From positions 33,320 to 97,319 of the forward strand of contig CAZDYQ010000001.1 in assembly GCA_964509685.1 (NCBI GenBank): a stretch of 64,000 nucleotides of DNA, given 5' to 3'. A program made the position numbers and the translations under genes. Of this stretch, positions 35,310 to 43,639 are shown piece after piece. Source of the stretch: JAMLIN01 sp964509685. Its GTDB lineage: Bacteria; Pseudomonadota; Gammaproteobacteria; Burkholderiales; Burkholderiaceae_E. The notes under the pieces are model-generated. The model was not told the DNA's origin. It worked only from the letters and a program-made list of their open reading frames with translations, and searched no databases. Every line of letters begins with the position of its first letter. The stretch's first letter is position 1.

Positions 35310-36014
35310 CTAGAAACCCAGGTAGGCGTTGCGGACGCTGTCGGCCCTGGCGAGCTCGGCCGACGGGCCCTGGAGGACGATCGTCCCCGCCTCGAGCACG
35401 TAGGCGCGGTCGGCCACCCGCAGCGCCATCGAGACGGCCTGCTCCACGAGCAGGATGGTGACCCCGCTCTGCTTGACCTTCTGCAGCGTCTGCTCGATCT
35501 CGTCGACGACCCGCGGTGCGATGCCGAGCGAGGGTTCGTCGAAGATGCACAGCTTCGGCCGCGCCATCAGCACGCGTGCGATCGCGACCATCTCCTGCTC
35601 GCCGCCCGACAGCGTCCCTGCCTGCTGGCGGGCACGCTCGCGCAGCCGCGGGAAGAGCTGCATCACTTCCTCGAGGCTGTCCTCGAGATCCTGGCGGCGA
35701 CGTGTGTATGCGCCCATGCGCAGGTTCTCGAGCACCGTCATCTCGGGGAACATCTGCCGCCCTTCCGGGCACATCGCGATGCCGCGCTCGGCGATGCGGT
35801 GGCCGGGCATGCCGACGAGCGATTCCCCCAGCAGGCGGATCGAGCCCGAGATCGGCGGCACCAGGCCGCAGATCGATTTCAGGATGGTGGACTTCCCGGC
35901 GCCATTGGGGCCGATCAGCGCGACGCATTCGCCCGTGTCCACGACGAAGTCGACACCGTGGACGACCTCGGCCTTGCCATAGCCGACGCGCAGGCCCTCG
36001 ACCTCAAGCATCAT
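35310..36014 (-). CDS. livF: ABC transporter ATP-binding protein LivF
   Basis: ATPase of 234 residues. Walker A is GPNGAGKST, the signature is LSGGEQEMVAIARVLM, Walker B is LCIFDEPSLGI, and the switch histidine is replaced by LLVEQAV, the usual LivF form. It overlaps the end of livG by 11 bases, so the two ATPases are translationally coupled. It drives the LivHM channel. Confidence 0.93.
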   Translation of the reverse strand: MMLEVEGLRVGYGKAEVVHGVDFVVDTGECVALIGPNGAGKSTILKSICGLVPPISGSIRLLGESLVGMPGHRIAERGIAMCPEGRQMFPEMTVLENLRMGAYTRRRQDLEDSLEEVMQLFPRLRERARQQAGTLSGGEQEMVAIARVLMARPKLCIFDEPSLGIAPRVVDEIEQTLQKVKQSGVTILLVEQAVSMALRVADRAYVLEAGTIVLQGPSAELARADSVRNAYLGF

Positions 36015-36828
36015 CGTGACGGGTCCCCAGGTAGGCTTCGACGACGGCCTCGTCGGCGCGGATCTCCGCCGGTGTGCCCTCGGCGATCTTCTGGCCGAAG
36101 TTGAGCACGACGATGCGGTCGCACACCTGCATGATCAGGCCCATGTGGTGCTCGATCACCAGCACCGCGGTGCCACGGGCCGGCATCGCGCGGATGACGT
36201 CCGCGAGCGCCCGCCGCTCCGCGGCCACCATGCCGGCAGCCGGCTCGTCGAGCAGCAGTACCTTGGGTCGCGCGGCGAGCGCGACCGCGATCATCAGCAG
36301 CCGCTGCTCGGCGGCCGACATCGTCCCGGCAACCGTGTCCGCGCGATGGGGAATCCCGACGAAGGCGAGGCAGTCGAGCGCATGGGCGCGCAGCGACTCC
36401 TCCTCGCGCCGCGAGCCCGCCGTGCGCAGTGCCGCCGCGCCCGGGCGAGTGCGATAGAGCGTATGGCAGCCCACCATGACGTTCTCGAGCGCGGTGAATT
36501 CGGGGAAGACCTGCGTCGCCTGGAAGGTGCGCACGACCCCGCGCGCCACGGCCTGGTCGATGCGCGCGCCGTCGAGGGTTGCGCCGGAGATCAGCACCCG
36601 GCCGCTCGTGAGGGGGATGGTGCCCGAGAGCAGGTTCACGCAGGTGGACTTGCCCGAGCCGTTCGGTCCAATGAGGCCGACGACCTCGCCGGCGTCGACA
36701 TCGAACGAGACCTCGCGCACCGCCTGCACGCCGCCAAAGCGGCGCGAGATCGACTCGGCCCGCAACAGCGGCGCGCCCGCGGCCGGCCTGGACGCGCTTC
36801 GCGTCGCCGGATGCTCCTCGACCATCAC
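36004..36828 (-). CDS. livG: ABC transporter ATP-binding protein LivG
   Basis: ATPase of 274 residues. Walker A is GPNGSGKST. The LivG-specific signature region reads MSAAEQRLLMIAVALAARP, where the usual LSGGQQ is replaced by MSAAEQ, and Walker B is VLLLDEPAAGM. The altered signature is unusual but is compatible with the partner ATPase (LivF) supplying a full LSGGE site. It is the first gene of the uptake/catabolic operon, with GGAGGTG before its start and a promoter and palindrome just upstream. Confidence 0.9.
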   Translation of the reverse strand: MMVEEHPATRSASRPAAGAPLLRAESISRRFGGVQAVREVSFDVDAGEVVGLIGPNGSGKSTCVNLLSGTIPLTSGRVLISGATLDGARIDQAVARGVVRTFQATQVFPEFTALENVMVGCHTLYRTRPGAAALRTAGSRREEESLRAHALDCLAFVGIPHRADTVAGTMSAAEQRLLMIAVALAARPKVLLLDEPAAGMVAAERRALADVIRAMPARGTAVLVIEHHMGLIMQVCDRIVVLNFGQKIAEGTPAEIRADEAVVEAYLGTRHDDA

Positions 36829-36851
36829 ACCTCCAGTGGTGAATCGGCGCG

Positions 36852-36881
36852 ATTCTGCAATGGCGCCGAGCGCGGTGTCAA
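36852..36881 (-). promoter_or_regulatory. Promoter of the livG-led operon
   Basis: On the minus strand TTGACA (plus-strand TGTCAA at 36876-36881) and CAGAAT (plus-strand ATTCTG at 36852-36857) lie 18 bases apart, a near-consensus sigma-70 promoter. Transcription would start about 20 bases before livG. An inverted repeat TCAAC / GTTGA (36878-36893) overlaps the -35. Confidence 0.65.
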
Positions 36882-36896
36882 CCTTGTAGTTGAGCG

Positions 36897-36914
36897 TTCG
36901 ACTCTAGAGTCGAA
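36897..36914. promoter_or_regulatory. Perfect 18-bp palindromic operator candidate
   Basis: TTCGACTCTAGAGTCGAA is a perfect 18-bp palindrome located 15 bases upstream of the -35 element of the livG promoter. Its size fits a TetR-family dimer site, and a TetR gene begins about 100 bases further upstream. Binding is inferred. Confidence 0.6.
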
Positions 36915-37020
36915 AGCGGCCGGCCGACGGGCCGGAAGGCAGACTTCGAAAGCGCGCGGCACGATGGACGATTCCCGGGGCGAAGGCTTCGCAGGGCGCC
37001 CGCGGAGAAGGCGACGGCGC

Positions 37021-37704
37021 TCAGCGACGCTCGCCGCGCCGGGCCTTGCCTGCGCCCCGGGGCGGGGGCGCGAAGAGATCGTTGCCGGCCGGCCGGGGGG
37101 CGCTGTCGGGCGTGAGCGCGCGGCACACGAAGGCGGCGACGCCCTCGCCGATCTCGTGGATGGTCCAGGCCCCGCCGCGCCGATACCACTTGGTCACCCA
37201 GTTCATCGTGCCGAGCACGTTGAAGACCATGAACCGGGAATTGCCCTGGACGATCGAGCCGTCGCGCATGCCGTCCTCGATCATCCCGCGCAGGCCCGCC
37301 TCGAACTTGTCGCGCTCACGCACGACGATGGCGAGCTGGTCCGGGCGCAGCGATTTCTCCTCGAGGATCACGACGCTGTAGCTGTCCTCGCCGACCGTCG
37401 AGCAGGTGTAGTCGCGCACCGTGCGACGCAGCCGCTCGAGCCCCGTCAGGCCGGGCTCGCGGCACAGGCACGCGAGCGCCTGCACGGATGCGGCCATGTG
37501 GATCTGGAAGAGCAGGTCGCCCTTCGTCTTCACGTAGTGGTAGAGCGTCGGCTTGCTGATGCCGAGCGCCTGGGCGATGTTCTCGAGCGAGGTCGCGTGG
37601 TAGCCGTTCTCGCGAAAGGCGCGCGCCGCCTCGCGGTAGAGCACGTCCTGCCGCAGCTCGCGCTGCTCGGCGGCACCCGCCACCGCGTTCTTCCATCTGG
37701 CCAC
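37021..37704 (-). CDS. TetR family transcriptional regulator
   Basis: Regulator of 227 residues. The HTH is at about 20-66 (REAARAFRENGYHATSLENIAQALGISKPTLYHYVKTKGDLLF). The ligand domain continues to about 205, followed by a low-complexity basic tail (PRPAGNDLFAPPPRGAGKARRGERR). The pattern resembles regulators of acyl-CoA catabolic genes. It lies directly upstream of the livG-led operon on the same strand, with 192 bases containing a promoter and a palindrome in between, so it probably represses that operon in response to an acyl-CoA. Confidence 0.88.
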   Translation of the reverse strand: MARWKNAVAGAAEQRELRQDVLYREAARAFRENGYHATSLENIAQALGISKPTLYHYVKTKGDLLFQIHMAASVQALACLCREPGLTGLERLRRTVRDYTCSTVGEDSYSVVILEEKSLRPDQLAIVVRERDKFEAGLRGMIEDGMRDGSIVQGNSRFMVFNVLGTMNWVTKWYRRGGAWTIHEIGEGVAAFVCRALTPDSAPRPAGNDLFAPPPRGAGKARRGERR

Positions 37705-37817
37705 TCGGTGTCCCGATCCTCAGGCGATTCCGCCGGGCGGCTCCCGCACCCGGCGCTCGTGGACCGGAATTGTAGTGTCGTGATGGGCGCGATGTGAAAT
37801 CGGGGCGCTCGCACGCG

Positions 37818-38279
37818 CTATTCGAGCGTGAACACCGCCTCGATCTCGACGGGCACGCCGGCGGGCAGGCTCGCCACGCCGATCGCGGCACGCGCGTGCC
37901 GGCCCGCGTCGCCGAACAGTTCGACAAAGAGGTCCGATGCCCCGTTGACGACCTTCGGGACGTCGACGAACTCGGGATCGGCCTGGACGAATCCGCCGAC
38001 CCTGACCACGCCGCGCAGGGCGTCGAGCGAGCCCGCTACCGCCGCGGCCTGCGCGATGGTGTTGAGCGCCGCGATCCGGGCGGCGGCACAGGCGTCATCG
38101 AGGCCCACCGTCGAACCGACGCGGCCGGTGTGCACCGGCTTGCCGTCGACGATGGGCAGCTGGCCGGAAACGAATACAAGGCTGCCCGCGCGGCGGGCGC
38201 CGACGAAGTTGCCAACGGCCGGCGGCGGGGGCGGGGGCGGCAGCACGATGCCGAGGGCGGCAAGTCTTTGGGAAAGCAT
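37818..38279 (-). CDS. RidA/YjgF family protein
   Basis: Protein of 153 residues in the RidA family, which hydrolyses reactive enamine/imine intermediates. The arginine that acts in RidA is present in HARAAIGVASLP, and the glutamate in VEIEAV is kept. A run of seven prolines (PPPPPPP) near the N-terminus is unusual. I chose the ATG at 38279 because GAGGAG stands nine bases before it; the ATG at 38288 has that sequence directly against it. It lies 13 bases after the MBL gene, so the two likely form an operon. Confidence 0.82.
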   Translation of the reverse strand: MLSQRLAALGIVLPPPPPPPAVGNFVGARRAGSLVFVSGQLPIVDGKPVHTGRVGSTVGLDDACAAARIAALNTIAQAAAVAGSLDALRGVVRVGGFVQADPEFVDVPKVVNGASDLFVELFGDAGRHARAAIGVASLPAGVPVEIEAVFTLE

Positions 38280-38292
38280 CGCGGGCATCTCC

Positions 38293-39144
38293 TCAGGCGG
38301 CGAGCCGACGCGGCGCGTCGACGCTGTGGCTGAAGTCGTCGAGGCTCATCACGGTACCGGGCTCCGCGACCACGACCCGCACGTCGGGACAGGCGGCGCG
38401 CACCGCCCTGGCGAACTCCTCCCAGGGCGTCGAGCGCACCTCCATCATCTCGTGGAACTTCTCGTGCGGCGGATAGAGCATCACGACGCGCGGGCCCAGC
38501 GTCTCGACGCCACGCACCACGTCGGCGACGAAGTCGAGCTGCATGCCCGCGAGCAGCACGTCGAGGCCGGCATAGCGCGCCGCGAGCGGCGCCAGATCCT
38601 CGCCCGTGGTCTTCGAGTTGAAGCCCTCGTTGTAGTTGAGCACGGTGGTGCCGTCGGGCAGCCGGACGTGGTAGCCGGTGTAGCCCGCGTAGAAGGGCGC
38701 GTTGGTGGCGCTGCTCCAGGCCCACGCGAGCTGCGTGGCGTTACCGTGGAACACGGCCTTGGTCATGGCCTTCACGAGGTTGATGTCGCGATGCTTCCAG
38801 GCGAAGGCGCCGATCTCGAAGCCCTCCACCGAAACGGACTCGTTCCAGCCGATCGGCCGCAGTTGGGCCTCCGGCACCCCGTTGCGCCTCGCGAGGAAGC
38901 GGCAGACCGCGGGCGTGGCGACCACGCGGGCGCCACTGGCGGCGACGACGGCCGGCACGTCGAGGAAGTGCTCCTCGTGCCCGTGCGTCACACAAACGAT
39001 GTCCGCATGGGCAAAATCCGGCAGGTCGAACCAGTGAGCGCCGCAGTAGGGGCGGAAGAAGGGGTCGAAGAAGACCGACCGTCCGTCCACGCGCAGTTCG
39101 AGCGCGGACCAGCCGTAGTACTTGATGTAGCCGTTCGATGCCAT
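38293..39144 (-). CDS. MBL-fold metallo-hydrolase with variant metal motif
   Basis: Protein of 283 residues with the metallo-beta-lactamase fold in the UlaG-like group. The metal-binding motif reads THGHEEHF, so the usual HxHxDH aspartate is glutamate. Other elements are FFDPFFRP at the N-terminus, the loop around GYTGYHVRLPDGTTVLNYNEG, and LLAGMQLDFVADVV. It probably hydrolyses a lactone, phosphodiester or similar bond in the cytosol. It shares a short 45-base divergent promoter region with the XRE-cupin regulator and precedes the RidA gene. Confidence 0.82.
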   Translation of the reverse strand: MASNGYIKYYGWSALELRVDGRSVFFDPFFRPYCGAHWFDLPDFAHADIVCVTHGHEEHFLDVPAVVAASGARVVATPAVCRFLARRNGVPEAQLRPIGWNESVSVEGFEIGAFAWKHRDINLVKAMTKAVFHGNATQLAWAWSSATNAPFYAGYTGYHVRLPDGTTVLNYNEGFNSKTTGEDLAPLAARYAGLDVLLAGMQLDFVADVVRGVETLGPRVVMLYPPHEKFHEMMEVRSTPWEEFARAVRAACPDVRVVVAEPGTVMSLDDFSHSVDAPRRLAA

Positions 39145-39156
39145 GCTGGCTCCTGT

Positions 39157-39177
39157 TTCGGTAGAATTTATCCACTA
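39157..39177. promoter_or_regulatory. Operator-like site in the MBL/XRE divergent promoter
   Basis: The segment contains GGTAGAATTTATCC, close to the core GGTGGAATTTCCTCC of the nearly perfect palindrome ahead of the TRAP operon (39920-39940). It overlaps TATA-type -10 elements for both directions (TATAGT on the minus strand, TATACG on the plus strand). It probably binds the XRE-cupin regulator; this is inference from similarity and position. Confidence 0.5.
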
Positions 39178-39189
39178 TACGGGACGCCA

Positions 39190-39822
39190 ATGACAAGCAA
39201 GAAGAGGGCCAGCACACCCGCGCCGCCCCCCGCAGCGGCCGCAAGACGGTCCCGCGACGAGCACCTGGCGCCCCTGGCGGAGTCGTTGCGCGCGCAGCGC
39301 AAGTCGCGCGGCATGTCCATCGAGCAGCTCGCGGCCGCCTCGGGCGTGAGCCGGTCGATGATCTCGAAGATCGAACGCGCCGAAGCCATGCCCTCGACAT
39401 CCGTCCTCTCGCGCCTCGCCGAGGCGCTCGGGGTCACCTTCTCGCAGCTGCTGGTGGAGCCCGACACCCACGACGTCGTCGTGCTGCCCCAGCGCGTCCA
39501 GCCGATCCTGCGTGACCAGGCGTCCGGGTTCACGCGCCGCTGCATCTCGCCGATCCTGCCGGGGCGCGGCATCGACTGGGTGCTCAACACCCTGCCCGTC
39601 GGCTCCTCCACAGGCGAGTTCATCGGCCACCGCCGCGGCACGGACGAGTACATCTACGTGCTTTCGGGCACGCTCGAGGCGCGGCTGGGCGACGAGACCC
39701 ACCGGCTCGAGGCGGGCGACGCCATCTACTTCCAGGCCACGAGGGCCCACGAGTTTCGCAACGTGGGCGAGGGTGACTGCCAGTACTTCCTGGTGATCGA
39801 CAGCACGCCGTTCCGCCGCTGA
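39190..39822 (+). CDS. XRE-type HTH regulator with cupin domain
   Basis: Regulator of 210 residues. A basic Ala/Pro-rich lead (1-22) precedes the HTH (about 28-85, with LRAQRKSRGMSIEQLAAASGVSRSMISKIERAEAMPS). A C-terminal cupin domain (about 125-205) carries EYIYVLSGTLEARLGDETHRLEAGDAIYF and HEFRNVGEGDCQYFLV. Such fusions (PuuR-like) sense a small ligand in the cupin and control nearby transport and catabolic genes. It is divergent from MBL/RidA and upstream of a TRAP operon, and similar operator-like sequences occur in front of both. Confidence 0.9.
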   Translation: MTSKKRASTPAPPPAAAARRSRDEHLAPLAESLRAQRKSRGMSIEQLAAASGVSRSMISKIERAEAMPSTSVLSRLAEALGVTFSQLLVEPDTHDVVVLPQRVQPILRDQASGFTRRCISPILPGRGIDWVLNTLPVGSSTGEFIGHRRGTDEYIYVLSGTLEARLGDETHRLEAGDAIYFQATRAHEFRNVGEGDCQYFLVIDSTPFRR

Positions 39823-39919
39823 GCGCATCGCCGCGCTGCACTGCTTCGAGGATCGCAGCCCCTTCCCGGTGCGTCGCCGGGCACGGACGGGGTGCATTTA
39901 GCGTGTCCACGGCCTCCAG

Positions 39920-39940
39920 TTTGGTGGAATTTCCTCCAAA
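39920..39940. promoter_or_regulatory. Near-perfect 21-bp palindromic operator ahead of the TRAP operon
   Basis: Arms TTTGGTGGAA and TTCCTCCAAA flank a central T; only one base pair per arm departs from perfect symmetry. It lies 66 bases before the TRAP dctP start, and a related half is present at 39157-39177 next to the XRE-cupin gene. It is probably the site of that regulator. Confidence 0.65.
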
Positions 39941-40005
39941 AGGACGCTGGCACAAAGCTTGCGAAACCGGCGCGGTACTCCCCCACCCCTATCCGGAGCG
40001 CGTGC

Positions 40006-41130
40006 ATGACCGAACCCCGACACACCTCCCCCGACGCCACGCCTCGTCCCGATCGCCGGCGCGCGCTCAAGCTGGGCGCGCTCGGCGGCGTGGGCCTCGC
40101 CGCACCCGCCATCGTGGTGGCGCAGACGGCGCAGTTCCGCTGCCAGAGCGCCTGGCCGGCGAAGGCGATCTTCCACGAGTTCGCGATCGACGTCTGCCGG
40201 AACATCGAACAGGCCACCGGCGGTCGCGTCCGCATCCAGATGCTGCCCTCCGGCGCGGTGGTCCCGCCCCTGCAGCTCATCGACGCGGTGTCCAAGGGCA
40301 CGATCGACGGCGGCCACGCGGTGCCCGGCTTCTGGTTCGGCCGCAACACGGCCTTCGGCCTGTTCGGCGCGGGCCCGCACTTCGGCCTCGACTCCAACCA
40401 GACCCTCGGCTGGGTCGAGCGCGGCGGCGGCAAGGAGCTCTATGCCGAGGTGCTGGCGGCGGCCAAGCTGAACGTCGTCTCCTACCTCTACGGCCCGGTC
40501 CCGACCGAGCCCTTCGGCTGGTTCCGCAAGGAGATCAACACGGTCGACGACCTCAAGGGCCTGAAGTACCGCACCGCGGGGCTCGCCATCGACATGATGA
40601 CCGAGCTCGGCGCCTCCCCGGTCCAGCTCGCCCCGGCCGACATCGTGCCTTCGCTCGAGCGCGGCGTGATCGACGCCGCGGAGTTCGCGAACATCACCGA
40701 CGACCGCATCCTCGGCTTCCCGGACGTCGCGAAGAACTACTACCTGCAGAGCTACCACATGTGCAACAACGTGTTCGAGCTCAGCTTCAACAAGACCAAG
40801 CACGACGCGCTGGACCCGGAGGTTCGCGAGGCGATCCGGCTGGCCGTCCACGCCGCCAACGCCGAGATGTCGTGGAAGGCGATGGACCGGATGGGCGACG
40901 ACGTGATCGCACTGCAGACGAAGGACAAGGTGAAGGTGATGAAGACGCCCCAGCCGATCCTCGACGCGCAGCTCGACGCCTGGCTCCGGGTCACCGAGAA
41001 ACGCGGCGCGGAGAACCCGCTCTTCGCCAAGGTCGCGAAGTCGCAGCGCGAATGGGCGCGCAAGGTCGTCTACTGGGCCGAGCTCACCACGATCGACCAG
41101 CTGCCGGCCTACCGGAAGTTCTTCGGCTAA
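40006..41130 (+). CDS. dctP: TRAP transporter substrate-binding protein DctP
   Basis: Periplasmic binding protein of 374 residues. A twin-arginine-type signal is visible (DRRRALKLGALGGVGLAAPAIV), so export through Tat is likely. The mature protein has the DctP pattern (WPAKAIFHEFAIDVCRNIEQATGGRVRIQMLPSGAVVPPLQLIDAVSKGTIDGGH), the conserved arginine in GLKYRTAGLAI that binds the substrate carboxylate, and SLERGVIDAAEF. CCGGAG precedes the start. It is the first of three TRAP genes and probably binds a carboxylate or keto acid. Confidence 0.92.
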   Translation: MTEPRHTSPDATPRPDRRRALKLGALGGVGLAAPAIVVAQTAQFRCQSAWPAKAIFHEFAIDVCRNIEQATGGRVRIQMLPSGAVVPPLQLIDAVSKGTIDGGHAVPGFWFGRNTAFGLFGAGPHFGLDSNQTLGWVERGGGKELYAEVLAAAKLNVVSYLYGPVPTEPFGWFRKEINTVDDLKGLKYRTAGLAIDMMTELGASPVQLAPADIVPSLERGVIDAAEFANITDDRILGFPDVAKNYYLQSYHMCNNVFELSFNKTKHDALDPEVREAIRLAVHAANAEMSWKAMDRMGDDVIALQTKDKVKVMKTPQPILDAQLDAWLRVTEKRGAENPLFAKVAKSQREWARKVVYWAELTTIDQLPAYRKFFG

Positions 41131-41184
41131 CCGACGCCATCCGCCCGGCCCGGGGTGACGCCCGGGGCGGGCGCGGAGATCGCG

Positions 41185-41772
41185 ATGCACCGATTCACAA
41201 GCGCCTGCGACCGCCTGTCGACCGTGATCGGCCAGGCCTTCGGCTGGCTGATCGTCGCCCTGGTGCTCATGATCGTGTACGAGGTGGTGGCGCGCTACGC
41301 GTTCAATTCGCCCCATGCCTGGGCGCTCGACCTCTCCATCATGGGGTTCAGCGCCCTCTTCATGATGGGCGGCGCCTACGCGCTCGCCCAGGAGAACCAC
41401 GTCCGCGGCGACATCCTCTACGGCATGCTGGCGCCGCGCTCCCAGGCGAGCATCGACCTCGTCCTCTACGTCGTGTTCTTCTTCCCGGGGGTCGCGGCGC
41501 TGGCCTGGGCGGGCGCGGAGTTCGCGTCCGAGTCCTGGTCGATCGGCGAGCGCTCCGCGCTCACCACCGGCGGCCCACCGGTCTGGCCGCTCAAGCTGCT
41601 CATCCCCGTCACGGGCGCGCTGCTCCTGCTCCAGGGCGCGTCCGAGACCCTGCGCTGCGTCGCCTGCCTGCGCCACGGACAATGGCCGCCACGTCGCCTC
41701 GACGTGGTCGAGGTCGACGTCGACCGGCTGCGCGCGACGGTGGGCGCCGACAGGCCGGAGGCCGCGCCATGA
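41185..41772 (+). CDS. dctQ: TRAP transporter small permease DctQ
   Basis: Small membrane subunit of 195 residues with four predicted helices. DctQ blocks include ALVLMIVYEVVARYAFNSPHAWALDLS and AYALAQENHVRGDILYG. The start at 41185 is preferred because of GGAG upstream; an ATG-less lead to 41155 is less likely. Its stop overlaps the DctM start (ATGA). It forms the channel with DctM, driven by a sodium or proton gradient. Confidence 0.9.
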   Translation: MHRFTSACDRLSTVIGQAFGWLIVALVLMIVYEVVARYAFNSPHAWALDLSIMGFSALFMMGGAYALAQENHVRGDILYGMLAPRSQASIDLVLYVVFFFPGVAALAWAGAEFASESWSIGERSALTTGGPPVWPLKLLIPVTGALLLLQGASETLRCVACLRHGQWPPRRLDVVEVDVDRLRATVGADRPEAAP

Positions 41773-43607
41773 GGCGGGAACTGCGTTTCGGCGTGGCGAT
41801 GATCGCGCTCGTGCTGCTCGCCGTCGCCTGGCTAACGCCCTGGCACGACCTGCGCGACGGCCACGTCGGCCTGCTGATGCTCGCGACGATCGTCGTCGCG
41901 ATCATGCTGGGCTTCCCGACCGCCTTCACCCTGATGGGCATGGGTGTCCTCTTCTCCTTCGTCGCCTATGCCCGCGTCGACCCCGGTGTCGCCTGGCAGC
42001 AGACGCTCGACCTGATGGTCCAGCGCGCCTACTCGGTGATGACCAACGACGTGCTGATCGCCATCCCGCTGTTCGTGTTCATGGGCTACGTGGTGGAGCG
42101 CTCGAACCTCATCGAGCGCCTGTTCCACAGCCTGCACCTGGCGCTGGCGCGCCTGCCCGGCGCCCTGGCCGTCGCGACGCTCGCGACCTGCGCGATCTTC
42201 GCAACGGCCACCGGCATCGTGGGCGCGGTCATCACCCTCATGGGCCTGATCGCGATGCCGGCGATGCTGCGCGCGGGATACGACGTCCGCGTCGTCGCCG
42301 GCGCGATCACCGCGGGCGGCTGCCTCGGGGTGCTGATCCCGCCGTCGGTGCTGCTGATCCTCTACGGCGCGACCGCCGGCGTGTCCGTCGTGCGACTGTA
42401 TGCGGGCGCGCTCTTTCCCGGCCTCATGCTGACCGCGCTCTACATCGGCTACGTGGTGCTGCTCGCGAAGCTGCGCCCCTTGCTGATGCCGCCCCTGCCC
42501 GTGGACGAGCGCGAGGTGGCGCTCGGCGCCGCGGCTCGGGTCATCGCCGAGGGCGGCAAGGGTCGCGGGGTGGCACGCTCGCTCGGTGCCGGCCTGCTCG
42601 GTCGCGACCCGCGCCTGCCGCGCCGCCACGCGGCGAGCTACGCGATCCTCGCAGCGACGCCGGCGCTCGCCTTCGTGGCGACGCTGGTCGTGGGCGCGGG
42701 CCAGCCCCCGGCGACGCCGGGCGACCCCGCCGTCGTCGCGTCCGCCCATGCCGCACAAGCGGCCGCCCCCGCGCCCGCCGCGAACGACCTCTTCGGGATG
42801 GGCGTACCGGCGCTGCCCGGCGCGGCGACCGAGGCGCCGGAACCCGCCATGGAGTTGCCCGCATGGCTCGGCTGGGCAGCCCTCGCGGCGCTCGGCCTCG
42901 CCGTGCTGGCGTTCTACCGCGGGCTGGACGCCCGGCGCCTCGAGCTCATGCGGCTGCTGGCGACCTCTTTCATGCCGCTCGCACTGCTGATCGCGGCGGT
43001 GCTCGGCAGCATCGTCGCCGGCCTCGCCACCCCGACCGAGGCGGCCGCGATGGGGGCCTTCGGCGCGCTGCTGCTCGCGCTCGCCTACCGGCGGCTCGAT
43101 ACCGGGGTGCTGCGCGAGTCGGCGTTTCTCACCGCGAAGACGAGCGCCATGGTGTGCTGGCTCTTCGTCGGCTCGGCGATCTTCTCGGCCGCCTTCGCGC
43201 TGCTCGGCGGTCAGGAGGTCATCGAGTCCTGGGTGCTGTCGCTCGGCCTGACGCCCGTGCAGTTCATGTTGCTCGCCCAGGTGGTGATCTTCCTGCTCGG
43301 CTGGCCGCTGGAATGGACGGAGATCATCGTCATCTTCATGCCGATCTTCATCCCGCTGCTGGATTCCTTCGGCATCGATCCGCTCTTCTTCGGACTGCTC
43401 GTCGCGCTCAACCTGCAGACCGCCTACCTGAGCCCGCCGGTCGCGATGTCGGCGTTCTACCTCAAGGGCGTCTCCCCGCCCGAGGTGACGCTCGGGCAGA
43501 TCTTCGCGGGCATGCTCCCGTTCATGGGCCTGCAGATCGTGGCGATGGGGCTGCTCTATGCCTTCCCCGCGATCGGCCTCTGGCTGCCGTCCTTCCTCTA
43601 CGACTGA
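41769..43607 (+). CDS. dctM: TRAP transporter large permease DctM, enlarged form
   Basis: Large membrane subunit of 612 residues, against about 430 for the usual DctM. N-terminal blocks are IAIPLFVFMGYVVERSNLIERLF, FATATGIVGAVITLMGLIAMP and GGCLGVLIPPSVLLILYG. C-terminal blocks are LATPTEAAAMGAFGALLLAL and IIVIFMPIFIPLLDSFGIDPLFFG. The extra part (about residues 240-390) holds a hydrophilic segment, one helix, an Ala/Pro-rich loop and a further helix. Enlarged DctM proteins of this kind are known in some TRAP systems. It completes the transporter with DctP and DctQ. Confidence 0.92.
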   Translation: MRRELRFGVAMIALVLLAVAWLTPWHDLRDGHVGLLMLATIVVAIMLGFPTAFTLMGMGVLFSFVAYARVDPGVAWQQTLDLMVQRAYSVMTNDVLIAIPLFVFMGYVVERSNLIERLFHSLHLALARLPGALAVATLATCAIFATATGIVGAVITLMGLIAMPAMLRAGYDVRVVAGAITAGGCLGVLIPPSVLLILYGATAGVSVVRLYAGALFPGLMLTALYIGYVVLLAKLRPLLMPPLPVDEREVALGAAARVIAEGGKGRGVARSLGAGLLGRDPRLPRRHAASYAILAATPALAFVATLVVGAGQPPATPGDPAVVASAHAAQAAAPAPAANDLFGMGVPALPGAATEAPEPAMELPAWLGWAALAALGLAVLAFYRGLDARRLELMRLLATSFMPLALLIAAVLGSIVAGLATPTEAAAMGAFGALLLALAYRRLDTGVLRESAFLTAKTSAMVCWLFVGSAIFSAAFALLGGQEVIESWVLSLGLTPVQFMLLAQVVIFLLGWPLEWTEIIVIFMPIFIPLLDSFGIDPLFFGLLVALNLQTAYLSPPVAMSAFYLKGVSPPEVTLGQIFAGMLPFMGLQIVAMGLLYAFPAIGLWLPSFLYD

Positions 43608-43639
43608 GGCCGCGGGCCATCCGTCGCCGGAGAGACGCG

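Noticed and set aside
37818..38288. RidA start at 38288
   Set aside because: GAGGAG abuts that ATG without spacing, while the in-frame ATG at 38279 has correct spacing.
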